DNA of 64,000 nt. Origin: Rhizobium sp. 007. GTDB taxonomy: Bacteria; Pseudomonadota; Alphaproteobacteria; Rhizobiales; Rhizobiaceae. Shown piece after piece: positions 52,834 to 61,978 of the stretch. The translations under genes and the position numbers were made by a program. Position 1 is the stretch's first letter. Each line of letters opens with the position of its first letter. The notes beneath the pieces are model-generated. The model saw nothing but the letters and a program-made list of their open reading frames with translations, made no database searches and had not been told where the DNA came from. The stretch spans positions 372,001 to 436,000 of the forward strand of contig NZ_CP064188.1 in the NCBI RefSeq assembly GCF_015353075.1, in the 5' to 3' direction.

Positions 52834-53653
52834 CGCCGCGCCCTCCCTTGAGGCTGGACGTACGTTTCAACAGCCAGTCCACCACGAGATTGACGCAGAC
52901 GGCAAGGGCTGCGATCGCCGAACCGGGAACAAGGGCTGCGGAAATTCCGAAGATGATGCCGTCCTTGTTATCCTTGACCATGCCGCCCCAATCGGCGGCT
53001 GGCGGCTGAATGCCGAGACCGAGGAAAGAAAGCGTCGACAAGAACAGGATCGAGAAGGCGAAGCGCAAGCCAAATTCGGCAAGCAGTGGTGTCAGCGTAT
53101 TTGGCAGGATCTCGCGGAAGATGATCCAGGTCTTGCCTTCGCCGCGCAGTTTCGCGGCTTCGACGAACTCCATGACGGCGACATCAAGCGCGACCGCCCG
53201 ACCGAGACGGTAAACGCGGGTGGAATCGAGAATCGCCATCACGAGAACCAGCACGATCAGGTTTTGTGGCAACACGGCGAGAACGACGAGCGCGAAGATC
53301 AGCGTCGGGATCGACATCATCAGATCGTTGAATCGTGAGAAGACCATATCGATCCATCCGCGCGAGACGGCCGCTGTGAAGCTCAAGATGATGCCGAGCG
53401 AAAAGGAGATGATCGTCGCGGCAAGGGCGACAAACAGCGTCGTGCGGGCGCCAAAGATCAGACGTGAGAGGATGTCGCGTCCGAGATTGTCGAGCCCAAA
53501 GAAATACTGGCCATCGGCTATCTGCCAGACGTTGCCGACCACTTCCGTTTCGCCATAGGGGGCAAGCAAGGGCGCAAAGATCGCGCAGATGAAGGCGGCT
53601 GCAATGCCGAACATACCGATCCAGGCCGTGAGGGGAACATTTTGCAATCTCAT
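52826..53653 (-). CDS. Dipeptide-type ABC permease (DppC)
   Basis: Inner-membrane permease of 275 residues, OppC/DppC family. The periplasmic start FFGLDNLGRDILSRLIFGART (about 51-71) is the family hallmark, and the EAA loop AVMEFVEAAKLRGEGKTWIIFREILPN lies near 158-184. Its start overlaps the DppB-type stop by 4 bases, indicating coupled translation of the two channel subunits. The substrate is inferred only from context. Confidence 0.94.
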   Translation of the reverse strand: MRLQNVPLTAWIGMFGIAAAFICAIFAPLLAPYGETEVVGNVWQIADGQYFFGLDNLGRDILSRLIFGARTTLFVALAATIISFSLGIILSFTAAVSRGWIDMVFSRFNDLMMSIPTLIFALVVLAVLPQNLIVLVLVMAILDSTRVYRLGRAVALDVAVMEFVEAAKLRGEGKTWIIFREILPNTLTPLLAEFGLRFAFSILFLSTLSFLGLGIQPPAADWGGMVKDNKDGIIFGISAALVPGSAIAALAVCVNLVVDWLLKRTSSLKGGRGDA

Positions 53654-54657
53654 CGCGGGTGCCTCAGTCGCGGATTGGCGATGATGGCGAGGATGTCGGC
53701 CACCATGTTCAGGAAGATATAGACGGCAGCGAAGATGAGACCGCAGGCCTGCACGACCGGCATGTCGCGAACCGTGACAGCGTCGACCATATACTGACCC
53801 ATGCCGGGATAGACGAAGACGACCTCGACAACTACGACGCCGACGACGAGATAGGCAAGGTTGAGCGCCACCACATTGATGATCGGCGCCAGCGCGTTGG
53901 GGGCTGCGTGCTTGACGATTGATCGGAAGGCACCGAGCCCCTTGAGCTCGGCAGTTTCCATATAGGCTGAAGACATAACGGAAAGGATGGCAGCGCGCGT
54001 CATTCGCATCATATGCGCCAGGACGACGAGAACGAGGGTTGCCGTGGGTAGGGCGATCGCCTTCAGTCGGTCGACGAGGCCCATGCTTTCATAGACGGTC
54101 GCCGGAAAGGTCGCGACACCGAGTTTGACGGCGAAGAAAAGGATCAGGAGATAGCCGATGAAGAATTCAGGCAGCGAAATCGCCGCCAGTGAGATGATGT
54201 TGATGATCTTGTCCGGCAGACGATTGCGGAAATGGACGGCGAGCATACCGAGACCGACGGCAAGCGGTACCGAGATGACGGCAGCGAAGCCCGCAAGGAA
54301 GAGTGAATTGCCAAGACGCTTGCCGATCTGCTCGCCGACGGAATTTTTACTGGCCCACGACGAGCCGAAGTCACCCCGTAGGGCATCGCCGAGCCACTCG
54401 AAATAGCGCGTCGTTACCGGACGGTTCAGCCCGAGTTCCTGACGGATATTGGCGACGGCTTGAGGGGTTGCGGACTGGCCGAGATAGGTTGTCGCGAAAT
54501 CGCCGGGCAGTGCTTCCAGGCCTCCGAAGATCACGACGGAGACGGCAAAGAGCAGGATGATGCTGAGCACGAAGCGCTCGAGAATAAGGGCAAGCAGAGG
54601 AAAACGCTGCTTGAACCTCAGGCCGGGCAAGATGTGACCTGACGGAGGATTGGACAT
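53650..54657 (-). CDS. Dipeptide-type ABC permease (DppB)
   Basis: Permease of 335 residues, OppB/DppB family, with an N-terminal membrane segment (about 25-48), LPGDFATTYLG (typical first periplasmic motif), PEFFIGYLLILFF near 180 and the EAA loop SSAYMETAELKGLGAFRSIVKHA near 240-262. ATG 54657 has GAGG about 8 bases upstream; the frame above it is unsupported. It is separated from the binding-protein gene by two hairpins (54686-54746). Confidence 0.93.
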   Translation of the reverse strand: MSNPPSGHILPGLRFKQRFPLLALILERFVLSIILLFAVSVVIFGGLEALPGDFATTYLGQSATPQAVANIRQELGLNRPVTTRYFEWLGDALRGDFGSSWASKNSVGEQIGKRLGNSLFLAGFAAVISVPLAVGLGMLAVHFRNRLPDKIINIISLAAISLPEFFIGYLLILFFAVKLGVATFPATVYESMGLVDRLKAIALPTATLVLVVLAHMMRMTRAAILSVMSSAYMETAELKGLGAFRSIVKHAAPNALAPIINVVALNLAYLVVGVVVVEVVFVYPGMGQYMVDAVTVRDMPVVQACGLIFAAVYIFLNMVADILAIIANPRLRHPR

Positions 54658-54685
54658 GGCAAAGGCCTCGTGCTGAAACGTCGGG

Positions 54686-54746
54686 AGGACCGCGGGGAGC
54701 ATTCCCACGGTCCTGGCTGCGTTAGAGATGAGGGGCGTTAACCCCT
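54686..54746 (-). other. Two hairpins after the dipeptide-type binding-protein gene
   Basis: AGGACCG (54686-54692) pairs with CGGTCCT (54708-54714) with an inner GGGA/TCCC stem. AGGGG (54731-54735) pairs with CCCCT (54742-54746). They lie between the binding-protein stop and the permease start with no T run, like the post-binding-protein hairpins of the other importers here. Confidence 0.6.
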
Positions 54747-54753
54747 TCACGTG

Positions 54754-56343
54754 CTAGGCCTCCAGCCAGACGCGGGTCGCGACGTAACCGTTCGACATGT
54801 CGTTGCCGATATCGTGAACATAGCCTTTTACCTGCTTGGTGGAAGCATTCACGAAGTCGTTGAACATCGGCAGGATGAGCCCGCCTTCGTCACGCACCAT
54901 CATCGCCATCGTCCGGTACATGTCCTTGCGCTTGGTCTCATCGAGTTCGGCGCGCGCCTGTAACAGCAGCTTGTCGAAATCCGGTCGCTTGAAGCGTGTG
55001 TCGTTCCAGTCGGCTGTCGACAGATAGGCGGTGGAATACATCTGGTCCTGCGTCGGCCGCCCGCCCCAATAAGACGTCGAGAAGGGCTGGACGTTCCAGA
55101 CGTTGGTCCAATAACCGTCGCCGGGCTCGCGCTTGACCTCGATCTCGATGCCCGCCTTCTTGCAGCTTTCCTGATAGAGAACGGCCGCATCGACTCCACC
55201 CGGGAAGGCCACCTCGGAGGTGCGCAACAGAACAGAGCCACTGTGACCGGACTTCTTGTAATGGAATGCCGCCTTGTCGGGATCATACGCACGTTGCTCG
55301 ATGCCCTCGGGAAACAGCGCATAGGTATTGTTGATCGGGAAATCGTTGCCGACCTTGCCATAACCGCCAAGGATCTTCTTGACCATGGCTTCACGATCCA
55401 TGGCGTATTTCAGGGCAAGGCGCAGGTCATTGTTGTCGAACGGCGCGGTATCGCAATGCATGATGAAGACGTAGTGGCCGCGGCCGGAGGTCGACAGAAT
55501 CTCCACGTTCGGTGCGCGCTTCAAAAGATCGACCGTCTTCGGATCGACGCGATTGATGTAGTGTACCTGGCCGGATGACAGCGCTGCGATACGGGCGGTA
55601 GCATCATTCATGCCGATGATTTCGATAGAATCGACATAACCGCGGTCGGAACGCCAGTCGTCCCTGTTCTTCTCGAAAGTTGCGCGAACACCCGGTTCGA
55701 AGCTCGTCAGCCTGTAGGGGCCGGTGCCGATCGAGGCGAGCGGATCGTCATTGCCGCCATTGGGCTGGATCACCAGGTGATAGTCGGTGAGCAAAAGTGG
55801 CATATCGGCATTGCCTTCACTCAGCGTCAATACGAGATTGCCGCCATCCGCCTTGATGTCCTTGATCGATCCCAGCACGCCAAGGGCGCCGGATTCGGAC
55901 TTGGCGTCCGTGTGGCGTTTCAGCGTCGCGACGACGTCGTCGATTGTCAATTCCTTGCCGTCGTGGAATTTGACGCCCTTGCGGATCTTGAAGGTCCAGG
56001 TCGCCGCATCCTTCGACGGCTCCCAGGATTCGGCAAGCGCAGGGACTGCAGCCCCCGTCAGCGGATCGGATTCAACGAGCATATCGCCCCAGCAGCGGCC
56101 GACGCAGAACATGAACTGCGACAGGAATTTTGCCGGATCCTTGGAATCGGTTGCTGCCCCACCTTCGAGGCCGAGCTTCAGATGACCGCCACGCTTCGGC
56201 TCCGCCGCCTGTGCGCTTTCAGTAAAGAGTTTATCGGCAACCGCCAGCGTGATGCCTGCTGCCATGGCACGTCCGATGAATTCACGGCGGCTCAGTCCAC
56301 CGGCAGTTACGCGACTTGTGAGATATTTCGTATAGCCGTTCAT
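54754..56343 (-). CDS. Peptide/opine-type ABC binding protein (SBP family 5), Tat signal
   Basis: Family 5 solute-binding protein of 529 residues. The N-terminus has a twin-arginine export signal (LSRREFIGRAMAAGITLAVA, about 17-36), so it is probably folded before export. Family marks are WTFKIRKGVKFHDGKELTIDDVV (about 115-137) and DNNDLRLALKYAMDREAMVKKIL near 300. Such proteins bind peptides, opines or quaternary-amine compounds. Its position directly after caiD, with a 120-base gap, suggests a carnitine-related ligand. ATG 56343 is preceded by AGGGGA; the longer frame to 56388 lacks support. Confidence 0.9.
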   Translation of the reverse strand: MNGYTKYLTSRVTAGGLSRREFIGRAMAAGITLAVADKLFTESAQAAEPKRGGHLKLGLEGGAATDSKDPAKFLSQFMFCVGRCWGDMLVESDPLTGAAVPALAESWEPSKDAATWTFKIRKGVKFHDGKELTIDDVVATLKRHTDAKSESGALGVLGSIKDIKADGGNLVLTLSEGNADMPLLLTDYHLVIQPNGGNDDPLASIGTGPYRLTSFEPGVRATFEKNRDDWRSDRGYVDSIEIIGMNDATARIAALSSGQVHYINRVDPKTVDLLKRAPNVEILSTSGRGHYVFIMHCDTAPFDNNDLRLALKYAMDREAMVKKILGGYGKVGNDFPINNTYALFPEGIEQRAYDPDKAAFHYKKSGHSGSVLLRTSEVAFPGGVDAAVLYQESCKKAGIEIEVKREPGDGYWTNVWNVQPFSTSYWGGRPTQDQMYSTAYLSTADWNDTRFKRPDFDKLLLQARAELDETKRKDMYRTMAMMVRDEGGLILPMFNDFVNASTKQVKGYVHDIGNDMSNGYVATRVWLEA

Positions 56344-56463
56344 TCCCCTGTTCCTTCTTCTTGATGCGTTGACAGAACTTTCGGGCAATTGGCGGCATGC
56401 GGTTTCCTCTTCCGCCTGCGCCGCCCGAGATCATGCGGGAAAATGGCGGTTGCCGCCGCCTCG

Positions 56464-57246
56464 TCACTTTCCTTTCCACATTGGGGTTCGCTTCTCCGCG
56501 AAAGCCCGCGCGCCTTCCAATTGGTCTCCGCTCGAATAGAGGGTATCGACGGTTGCCAGCTGCCGTTTCGTGATCTTGTTCATGGCAGTCTGAAACGTTG
56601 TTCCCTCCGCTTCGCGCACGATTTCCTTGATTGCGGCATAGACAAGCGGCGGTCCGCTTTCGAGCAGCCGGCCAATTTCCCATGCACGGTCCATCAATTT
56701 GCCGGCCGCGACGACCTCGTTAACGAAGCCCCAGCGATGGGCCTCGTGGACGTCGAGCCAGCGTCCCGTCAGGAGCATGTCCATTGCGATATGGTAGGGG
56801 ATGCGCTTGGGAAGCTTGACGGAAGCTGCATCCGCAACCGTTCCCGAGCGGATTTCCGGCAGCGCGAAGGTCGCATGTTCAGCCGCGACGATCAAATCCG
56901 CCGAAAGGGCAATCTCCAGACCGCCGCCGCAACAGATGCCGTTGACAGCACAGATGATCGGCTTGTTAAGATCGCGCAGTTCCTGCATCCCGCCGAAGCC
57001 TCCGATGCCGTAGTCGCCATCGACGGCATCGCCTGCCGCTGCCGCCTTGAGATCCCATCCTGCGGAAAAGAATTTTTCGCCGGCTCCGGAAATGATTGCT
57101 ACGCGCAGGGCTGAATCGTCTCGAAAGTCGCGGAAAAGAACGCCCATCTCGCGGCTCGTTGCAAGATCGATGGCGTTCGCTTTCGGCCGGTCTATGATGA
57201 CCTCGAAAATGCCGCCGTCGCGTCTCGTGCGAATGGAGCTGCTCAA
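56464..57246 (-). CDS. caiD: Crotonobetainyl-CoA hydratase (carnitinyl-CoA dehydratase, CaiD-like)
   Basis: Enoyl-CoA hydratase/crotonase fold enzyme of 260 residues. The CoA-binding and oxyanion stretches are FFSAGWDLKAAA (about 59-70) and VNGICCGGGLEIALSADLI (about 99-117); ALPEIRSGTVADAASVKLPKRIP near 128-150 holds the catalytic Glu. The C-terminal FAEKRTPMWKGK closely matches CaiD. It would hydrate crotonobetainyl-CoA to L-carnitinyl-CoA. The start is TTG 57246 with GGAGG about 9 bases upstream, overlapping the end of the CoA-ligase gene. Confidence 0.85.
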   Translation of the reverse strand: MSSSIRTRRDGGIFEVIIDRPKANAIDLATSREMGVLFRDFRDDSALRVAIISGAGEKFFSAGWDLKAAAAGDAVDGDYGIGGFGGMQELRDLNKPIICAVNGICCGGGLEIALSADLIVAAEHATFALPEIRSGTVADAASVKLPKRIPYHIAMDMLLTGRWLDVHEAHRWGFVNEVVAAGKLMDRAWEIGRLLESGPPLVYAAIKEIVREAEGTTFQTAMNKITKRQLATVDTLYSSGDQLEGARAFAEKRTPMWKGK

Positions 57247-57252
57247 CTTCTG

Positions 57253-59307
57253 CTACCTCCTTCGCCGTATAAGGGCGTCGACTGCGACAACGCCCTTGTT
57301 TTCAGGAAGAACCATCAATGGATTAATGTCCAGTTCCTCCAGACGCGCGGCATTCTTTACGACATAATCTGCCGCTGCTGCGACAGCGAAGACAACCGCT
57401 TCGAGGTCGCCTTTTGGACGGCCACGATAGCCGTTGATCAATTTTCCGATCCTCAGACGCGAAATCGTCTCCGTTATCGCCGTTCTTGTCGTTGGAAGCG
57501 ACAAAATGGCGGAATCTTCGAGCAATTCCACCAAAATTCCGCCCGAACCGACTGTGAGTGTCAATCCGAAGACAGGATCGCGTGCTGCTCCAATGATCAG
57601 CTCTGCGACGCTGTGCTCCACCATCTTTTCGACCAGGAATGCCTTGGTGCCGTTCATCGATGTGGCTGCGTCGAATACCGCCGTTGCGTCCTTTAAGTTG
57701 AGCGCCACCGCACCCGCCTCGGTCTTGTGCTCAATGGCGAGCCCCTTGAGCGCGACGGGATAGCCGAGCTCGTCCGAGCGCTCCATCGCCTCTTGCGGAG
57801 AATTCGCAACGAAACCGGCAGGGACGGGAACGCCAAAGGCCGAGAGCGCTGCCTTTGCATCGGCCTCATCCAACGTTTCGATCTCGCCTTCGACTTGTGG
57901 CACGTCGAGAAGGCGTAGCTCTGGTGGAACGCTCCATTCCCGACCGATGCGGCTTGCGATTTCGATTGCTGCAAGCGTTTCGAAAATGCCGCAAAAAGGT
58001 ACGACGCCTCTCTTCATCAGGCTGACGGCACGATCTTCAGGCATATTTTCGGGCAGCGTCGCGACAACGCCTGCAAACCCACCGGTGGAGGCTGAAGCGG
58101 CAACGATCGCATCGACCGTCGTCGTCCAGTCGGCAGCATCGCATCGGTCGGTCCGCGGGAAATCAAGCACGACGAGGTTGAGCGCATAGCCGCCCTCAAA
58201 CATTGCCGTAAAAGCGTCCGTCTGGCGACCGAGATCGCCCCACGCAAACGTATGGTAGTCCAAGGGATTGGAAAGGGTGACCATTTGCCCGAGCGCGAGG
58301 CGAAGGGGCGCCAGCTGCCCAGGCCGCAAGGCGCGAAATTCTACGGCGCGACCGACGGCGGCATCCGCCATCAGCGACGCTTCACCACCTGAACAGCTCA
58401 TCGAGGAAATCGCATTGCCGGTAAGCGGTCCGGCAACATGCAGGAGTTTTAGCGTTTCCAGCAACTCCGGTAATGAGCCGACACGGCCGATCCCCAGACG
58501 GCCAAGAACGGCATCGGCGACCGCGTCGCTGCCGGAAAGCGAGGCCGTATGAGAAATCGTCGCTCGTTTCGCCTGCTCGGATTTCCCGACCTTTAGTGCA
58601 ACGACCGGCTTTCTCAGCTCGCGTGCTCGCAGCGCGAGCGCCTGGAGCGCCGGCAGGCTTCCGAAACCCTCTACGTGAAGCCCGACTGCGGTGACGCGAG
58701 GGTCCTCGAGCAGCGCGTAGGCGACGTCTGAAAGTGACGTCTGCGCCTGGTTGCCGACCGTGACCAGATAGGCGATGGGCAGGCCGCGCGTCTGCATGGT
58801 CAGGTTGAGCGCGATATTTGAGGACTGGGTAAGGATTGCAACGCCGCGGTCGACACGTTGCATCCCATGCTGGTCGGGCCAGAGCAATGCGCCATCGAGA
58901 CCGTTGATCAAACCATAGCAGTTCGGCCCGAGGATCGGCATGTCGCCCGCCGCGTCCAGCAGGCGCCTTTGAAGATCGGCACCGTCGGCCAATTCGCCGG
59001 CCGCCTCGCTAAAGCCCGATGCGTAACAGACCGCACCGCCTGCTCCTCTTGCAGCAAGATCTCTGACGATGTCGAGTGTCAGCATCCTGTTGACGCCGAC
59101 GAAAGCGGCATCTGGCGCGGCGGGCAGTTCCAGGATCGAACGATAACAGCGCCGTCCATGAACCTCTTCGAGTTTTGGATGGACGGGCCAGACGTCTCCA
59201 CCGAACCCCATTCGGTCGCACTGCTCGATAACCCGATGCGCCTCGCGACCGCCGAAGACAGCGATCGTTTGAGGTCTGAGCAGGCGGTCGAGCGAGCGCT
59301 GGGTCAT
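57253..59307 (-). CDS. ADP-forming acyl-CoA synthetase, probable gamma-butyrobetaine/carnitine CoA ligase
   Basis: NDP-forming acyl-CoA synthetase of 684 residues with alpha and beta parts fused. A CoA-binding Rossmann domain (about 7-130), succinyl-CoA-ligase-like domains (about 135-450; ISHTASLSGSDAVADAVLGR carries the phosphohistidine region) and a C-terminal ATP-grasp domain (about 475-684, YPVALKGLAIEHKTEAGAVALNL) are seen. It lies between the acyl-CoA dehydrogenase and caiD genes, so it most likely activates gamma-butyrobetaine, crotonobetaine or carnitine. ATG 59307 begins 5 bases past the dehydrogenase stop; the longer frame is a shadow. Confidence 0.85.
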   Translation of the reverse strand: MTQRSLDRLLRPQTIAVFGGREAHRVIEQCDRMGFGGDVWPVHPKLEEVHGRRCYRSILELPAAPDAAFVGVNRMLTLDIVRDLAARGAGGAVCYASGFSEAAGELADGADLQRRLLDAAGDMPILGPNCYGLINGLDGALLWPDQHGMQRVDRGVAILTQSSNIALNLTMQTRGLPIAYLVTVGNQAQTSLSDVAYALLEDPRVTAVGLHVEGFGSLPALQALALRARELRKPVVALKVGKSEQAKRATISHTASLSGSDAVADAVLGRLGIGRVGSLPELLETLKLLHVAGPLTGNAISSMSCSGGEASLMADAAVGRAVEFRALRPGQLAPLRLALGQMVTLSNPLDYHTFAWGDLGRQTDAFTAMFEGGYALNLVVLDFPRTDRCDAADWTTTVDAIVAASASTGGFAGVVATLPENMPEDRAVSLMKRGVVPFCGIFETLAAIEIASRIGREWSVPPELRLLDVPQVEGEIETLDEADAKAALSAFGVPVPAGFVANSPQEAMERSDELGYPVALKGLAIEHKTEAGAVALNLKDATAVFDAATSMNGTKAFLVEKMVEHSVAELIIGAARDPVFGLTLTVGSGGILVELLEDSAILSLPTTRTAITETISRLRIGKLINGYRGRPKGDLEAVVFAVAAAADYVVKNAARLEELDINPLMVLPENKGVVAVDALIRRRR

Positions 59308-59311
59308 CGTT

Positions 59312-60472
59312 TCATGCTCCGAATGGCCGCAGCAGCTCACGGCTGATGATGTGGCGCTGGATCTCGGAAGTGCCGTCCCAGATGCGCTCGACCCGCGCAT
59401 CCCGCCAGAAACGGGCAATCGGCAGATCGTCCATCAGACCCATCCCGCCGAAGATCTGGATCGCCTCGTCAGTTACGCGCGCAAGCATTTCGGAAGCGTA
59501 GAGCTTTGCCGAGGCGATCTCGCGGTTGGCGCCAATACCTTGATCGAGCCGCCAGGCTGCAGCAAGCGTCAGCCAATCGGCCGCATCGATCTCGGTGATC
59601 ATATCCGCGAGCTTGAAAGAAACGCCCTGATTGGCCCCGATCGGCTTGCCGAACTGCCTGCGCTCGGCAGCGTAGGGAAGGGCCATGTCGAAGACGCGCC
59701 GGGCCCGTCCGACGCAGGTGGCGGCAACTGTCAGCCGCGTGCCGTAGAGCCATTCATTGGCAATATCGAATCCGCGATGGATCCCGCCCAGCACCTGGCT
59801 CTCGGGAAGCCGGCAATCGGTGAAGTTCAAGATGCAATTGTGGTAGCCGCGGTGCGATATGGAATCATATCCCTTGAGGATCTCGAAGCCCGGCGTGCCG
59901 CGGTCGACGAGGAAGGCCGTAATTTTCTTCTTCGTTCCCTTCTGTGTCTCCTCCTCGCCGGTTGCGGCAAAGACGATGACGAAATCGGCGACGTCGGCAT
60001 GCGAGATGAAATGCTTCGTGCCATTGAGAATGAAATCGCTCCCATGGCGGCGGGCCGCACACTTCATGCCGCGCATGTCTGAGCCGGCATCCGGCTCGGT
60101 AATTGCAAGCGCGTCGATCCGCTCGCCGCGCACAGCCGGCAGCAGATACCGGTCCCGTTGGTCACCTTCGCAGGCCATGAGAATACCCGAGGGACGACCG
60201 AAGAAGACCGTCAGGGCCATCGAGCCGCGGCCAAGCTCCCGCTCCACCAGGGTAAAAGTGGTATGGTCGAGCCCGGCGCCGCCAACCTCTTCAGGGAAAT
60301 TGCAGGCGTAAAAGCCGAGTTCGATACACTTGCGCCGGATCGCCTGGCCAAGTTCAGGCGCGACGACGCCAGTGCGCTCGACGGCGTTTTCGTGCGGATA
60401 GATTTCCGTTTCGACGAAGCCGCGGACCGTTTTGACGATCATCTCCTGTTCTTCGTTGAGAGCAAAATTCAT
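59312..60472 (-). CDS. Acyl-CoA dehydrogenase, probable gamma-butyrobetainyl-CoA dehydrogenase
   Basis: FAD-dependent acyl-CoA dehydrogenase of 386 residues: N-terminal helical, middle beta (ALAITEPDAGSDMRGMKC near 120-137) and C-terminal helical domains. QIFGGMGLMDDLPIARFWRDARVERIWDGTSEIQRHII near 344-381 contains the usual catalytic and FAD-contact region. It would form crotonobetainyl-CoA from gamma-butyrobetainyl-CoA. ATG 60472 overlaps the carnitine dehydrogenase stop by ATGA and has GGGG 7 bases upstream. Specificity is inferred from neighbours. Confidence 0.88.
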   Translation of the reverse strand: MNFALNEEQEMIVKTVRGFVETEIYPHENAVERTGVVAPELGQAIRRKCIELGFYACNFPEEVGGAGLDHTTFTLVERELGRGSMALTVFFGRPSGILMACEGDQRDRYLLPAVRGERIDALAITEPDAGSDMRGMKCAARRHGSDFILNGTKHFISHADVADFVIVFAATGEEETQKGTKKKITAFLVDRGTPGFEILKGYDSISHRGYHNCILNFTDCRLPESQVLGGIHRGFDIANEWLYGTRLTVAATCVGRARRVFDMALPYAAERRQFGKPIGANQGVSFKLADMITEIDAADWLTLAAAWRLDQGIGANREIASAKLYASEMLARVTDEAIQIFGGMGLMDDLPIARFWRDARVERIWDGTSEIQRHIISRELLRPFGA

Positions 60473-61971
60473 GACGAACCCCAACGCTTCTGACCGACGT
60501 GGCGGCCGGCTCCTTCAGGACGGGGGAGAGCCGCATGGGCAGCGGCGATGGACCCGGCTTTCTCAAGCACCCCAGCTGCGGCGGGTATCGCTTTGCCGGC
60601 CCTTGTGTCGACATGCAGCAACATGTGCTCGGCGGTCGCAATCGCCTCGCCAGCCGCCGTGTCATGGATCGTGTGGAACACCTGCAACCGCTTTTCATCG
60701 ACGCAAAGCACCTGACAGGTTGCGTGGATCGCCTGACCGAGCTTGGCCTCTCCGAGATGGCGGATATGGGTCTCCACCGTATAATAGCTTTGCCCCGCCT
60801 CAACATAAGCGAGATCAACACCGATGAGGCGCAAGAGGGCATCCGAAGTGTCGCCGAAAACCTGCAGGTAACGGTGCTCGGTCATATGGCCATTATAGTC
60901 GACCCAGGCGGGGCTGACCTTGGTTTCGACCAGTCGCAGCGGTTGCGAGAGATCCGATGATGCCTTCGTCTTTCCGCTCGCTGCCCAAAGCGCGTGCTCG
61001 AAATCCTTAAGCAGCTTTCCGGCACCCCAGCCCTTGCCGCCATTGGACCCCTTCAGGGCCTGAAGGATACCGACGAGATTCTCGTCGCGAATTCGTTCGA
61101 GTTCACGAATGGAACGGCCGGCTGCCTGCTCATCGGACTGCTGGCCGATTTTTTCGACGAGCGCGTCGTCAAGATCGACCACATTGGTGAGCTTCGTCCA
61201 GGGCCATGCGAGGCAGGGACCGAACTGTTGGAGGAAGTGACGCATGCCAGCCTCGCCACCTGCAATCCGATAGGTCTCGAAGAGACCCATCTGTGCCCAG
61301 CGCATGCCGAAGGAATAGCGGATCACGTCGTCAAGCGTCTCGACTGTGCAGATATCGTCATGGATCAACCAGAGGGCTTCGCGCCAGAGCGCCTCGAGAA
61401 GGCGGTCGCCGACAAAAGCCTCGATCTCCTTCGCGATGTGAACGCCCTTCATGCCAATCGGCGGCAATTTTTCCATCGCGGCCTTGATCGTCGCCATCGC
61501 CGTCTTCTCGCCGCCGACGATCTCGACCAGCGGCAGAAGATAGACCGGATTATAGGGATGGGCGACGAAGAGGCGTTCCGGATACTGCATGTCCTGCTGA
61601 AGATCGGTCGGCAGCAGGCCCGACGTCGAGGAGCCAATTAAGGCATCCGGTCGCGCTGCCGCGTCGATCTGGGCTAACACGCTACGCTTCAAGTCGAGCC
61701 GTTCGGGCACGCTTTCCTGGATCCAGTCGGCATCGACGACGGCTTCTTCCAAGCTGCCGCAGAAGGTCAACTTGCCGCGTTTTGGCAGCGGTGCGCCTGT
61801 CAGCATCGCATAGGCCCGTTCGGCATTGGTGAGGACCTCGCCGATGATGCGGCGCGCGTCAGGATGTGGATCGAAGACGTCAACGTCGATACCGGCCAGA
61901 AGGAAGCGGGCAATCCATCCGCCGCCGATGACGCCGCCGCCTATGCAGGCTGCCTTGTTGATCTTGATCAT
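60469..61971 (-). CDS. lcdH: L-carnitine 3-dehydrogenase fused to betainyl-CoA thioesterase
   Basis: Two-domain enzyme of 500 residues. Residues 1-320 are a 3-hydroxyacyl-CoA-dehydrogenase-like NAD enzyme (GGGVIGGGW, 11-19; SSTSGLLPTDLQ near 114; AHPYNPVYLLPLVEIVGG near 137) that oxidises L-carnitine to 3-dehydrocarnitine. Residues about 345-480 are a hotdog thioesterase (AWVDYNGHMTEHRYLQVFGD), matching the rhizobial fused form whose second domain hydrolyses betainyl-CoA to glycine betaine. It lies 7 bases after the BKACE gene, whose product makes betainyl-CoA, so both halves act around one step. Confidence 0.92.
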   Translation of the reverse strand: MIKINKAACIGGGVIGGGWIARFLLAGIDVDVFDPHPDARRIIGEVLTNAERAYAMLTGAPLPKRGKLTFCGSLEEAVVDADWIQESVPERLDLKRSVLAQIDAAARPDALIGSSTSGLLPTDLQQDMQYPERLFVAHPYNPVYLLPLVEIVGGEKTAMATIKAAMEKLPPIGMKGVHIAKEIEAFVGDRLLEALWREALWLIHDDICTVETLDDVIRYSFGMRWAQMGLFETYRIAGGEAGMRHFLQQFGPCLAWPWTKLTNVVDLDDALVEKIGQQSDEQAAGRSIRELERIRDENLVGILQALKGSNGGKGWGAGKLLKDFEHALWAASGKTKASSDLSQPLRLVETKVSPAWVDYNGHMTEHRYLQVFGDTSDALLRLIGVDLAYVEAGQSYYTVETHIRHLGEAKLGQAIHATCQVLCVDEKRLQVFHTIHDTAAGEAIATAEHMLLHVDTRAGKAIPAAAGVLEKAGSIAAAHAALPRPEGAGRHVGQKRWGSS

Positions 61972-61978
61972 CCGGCCC

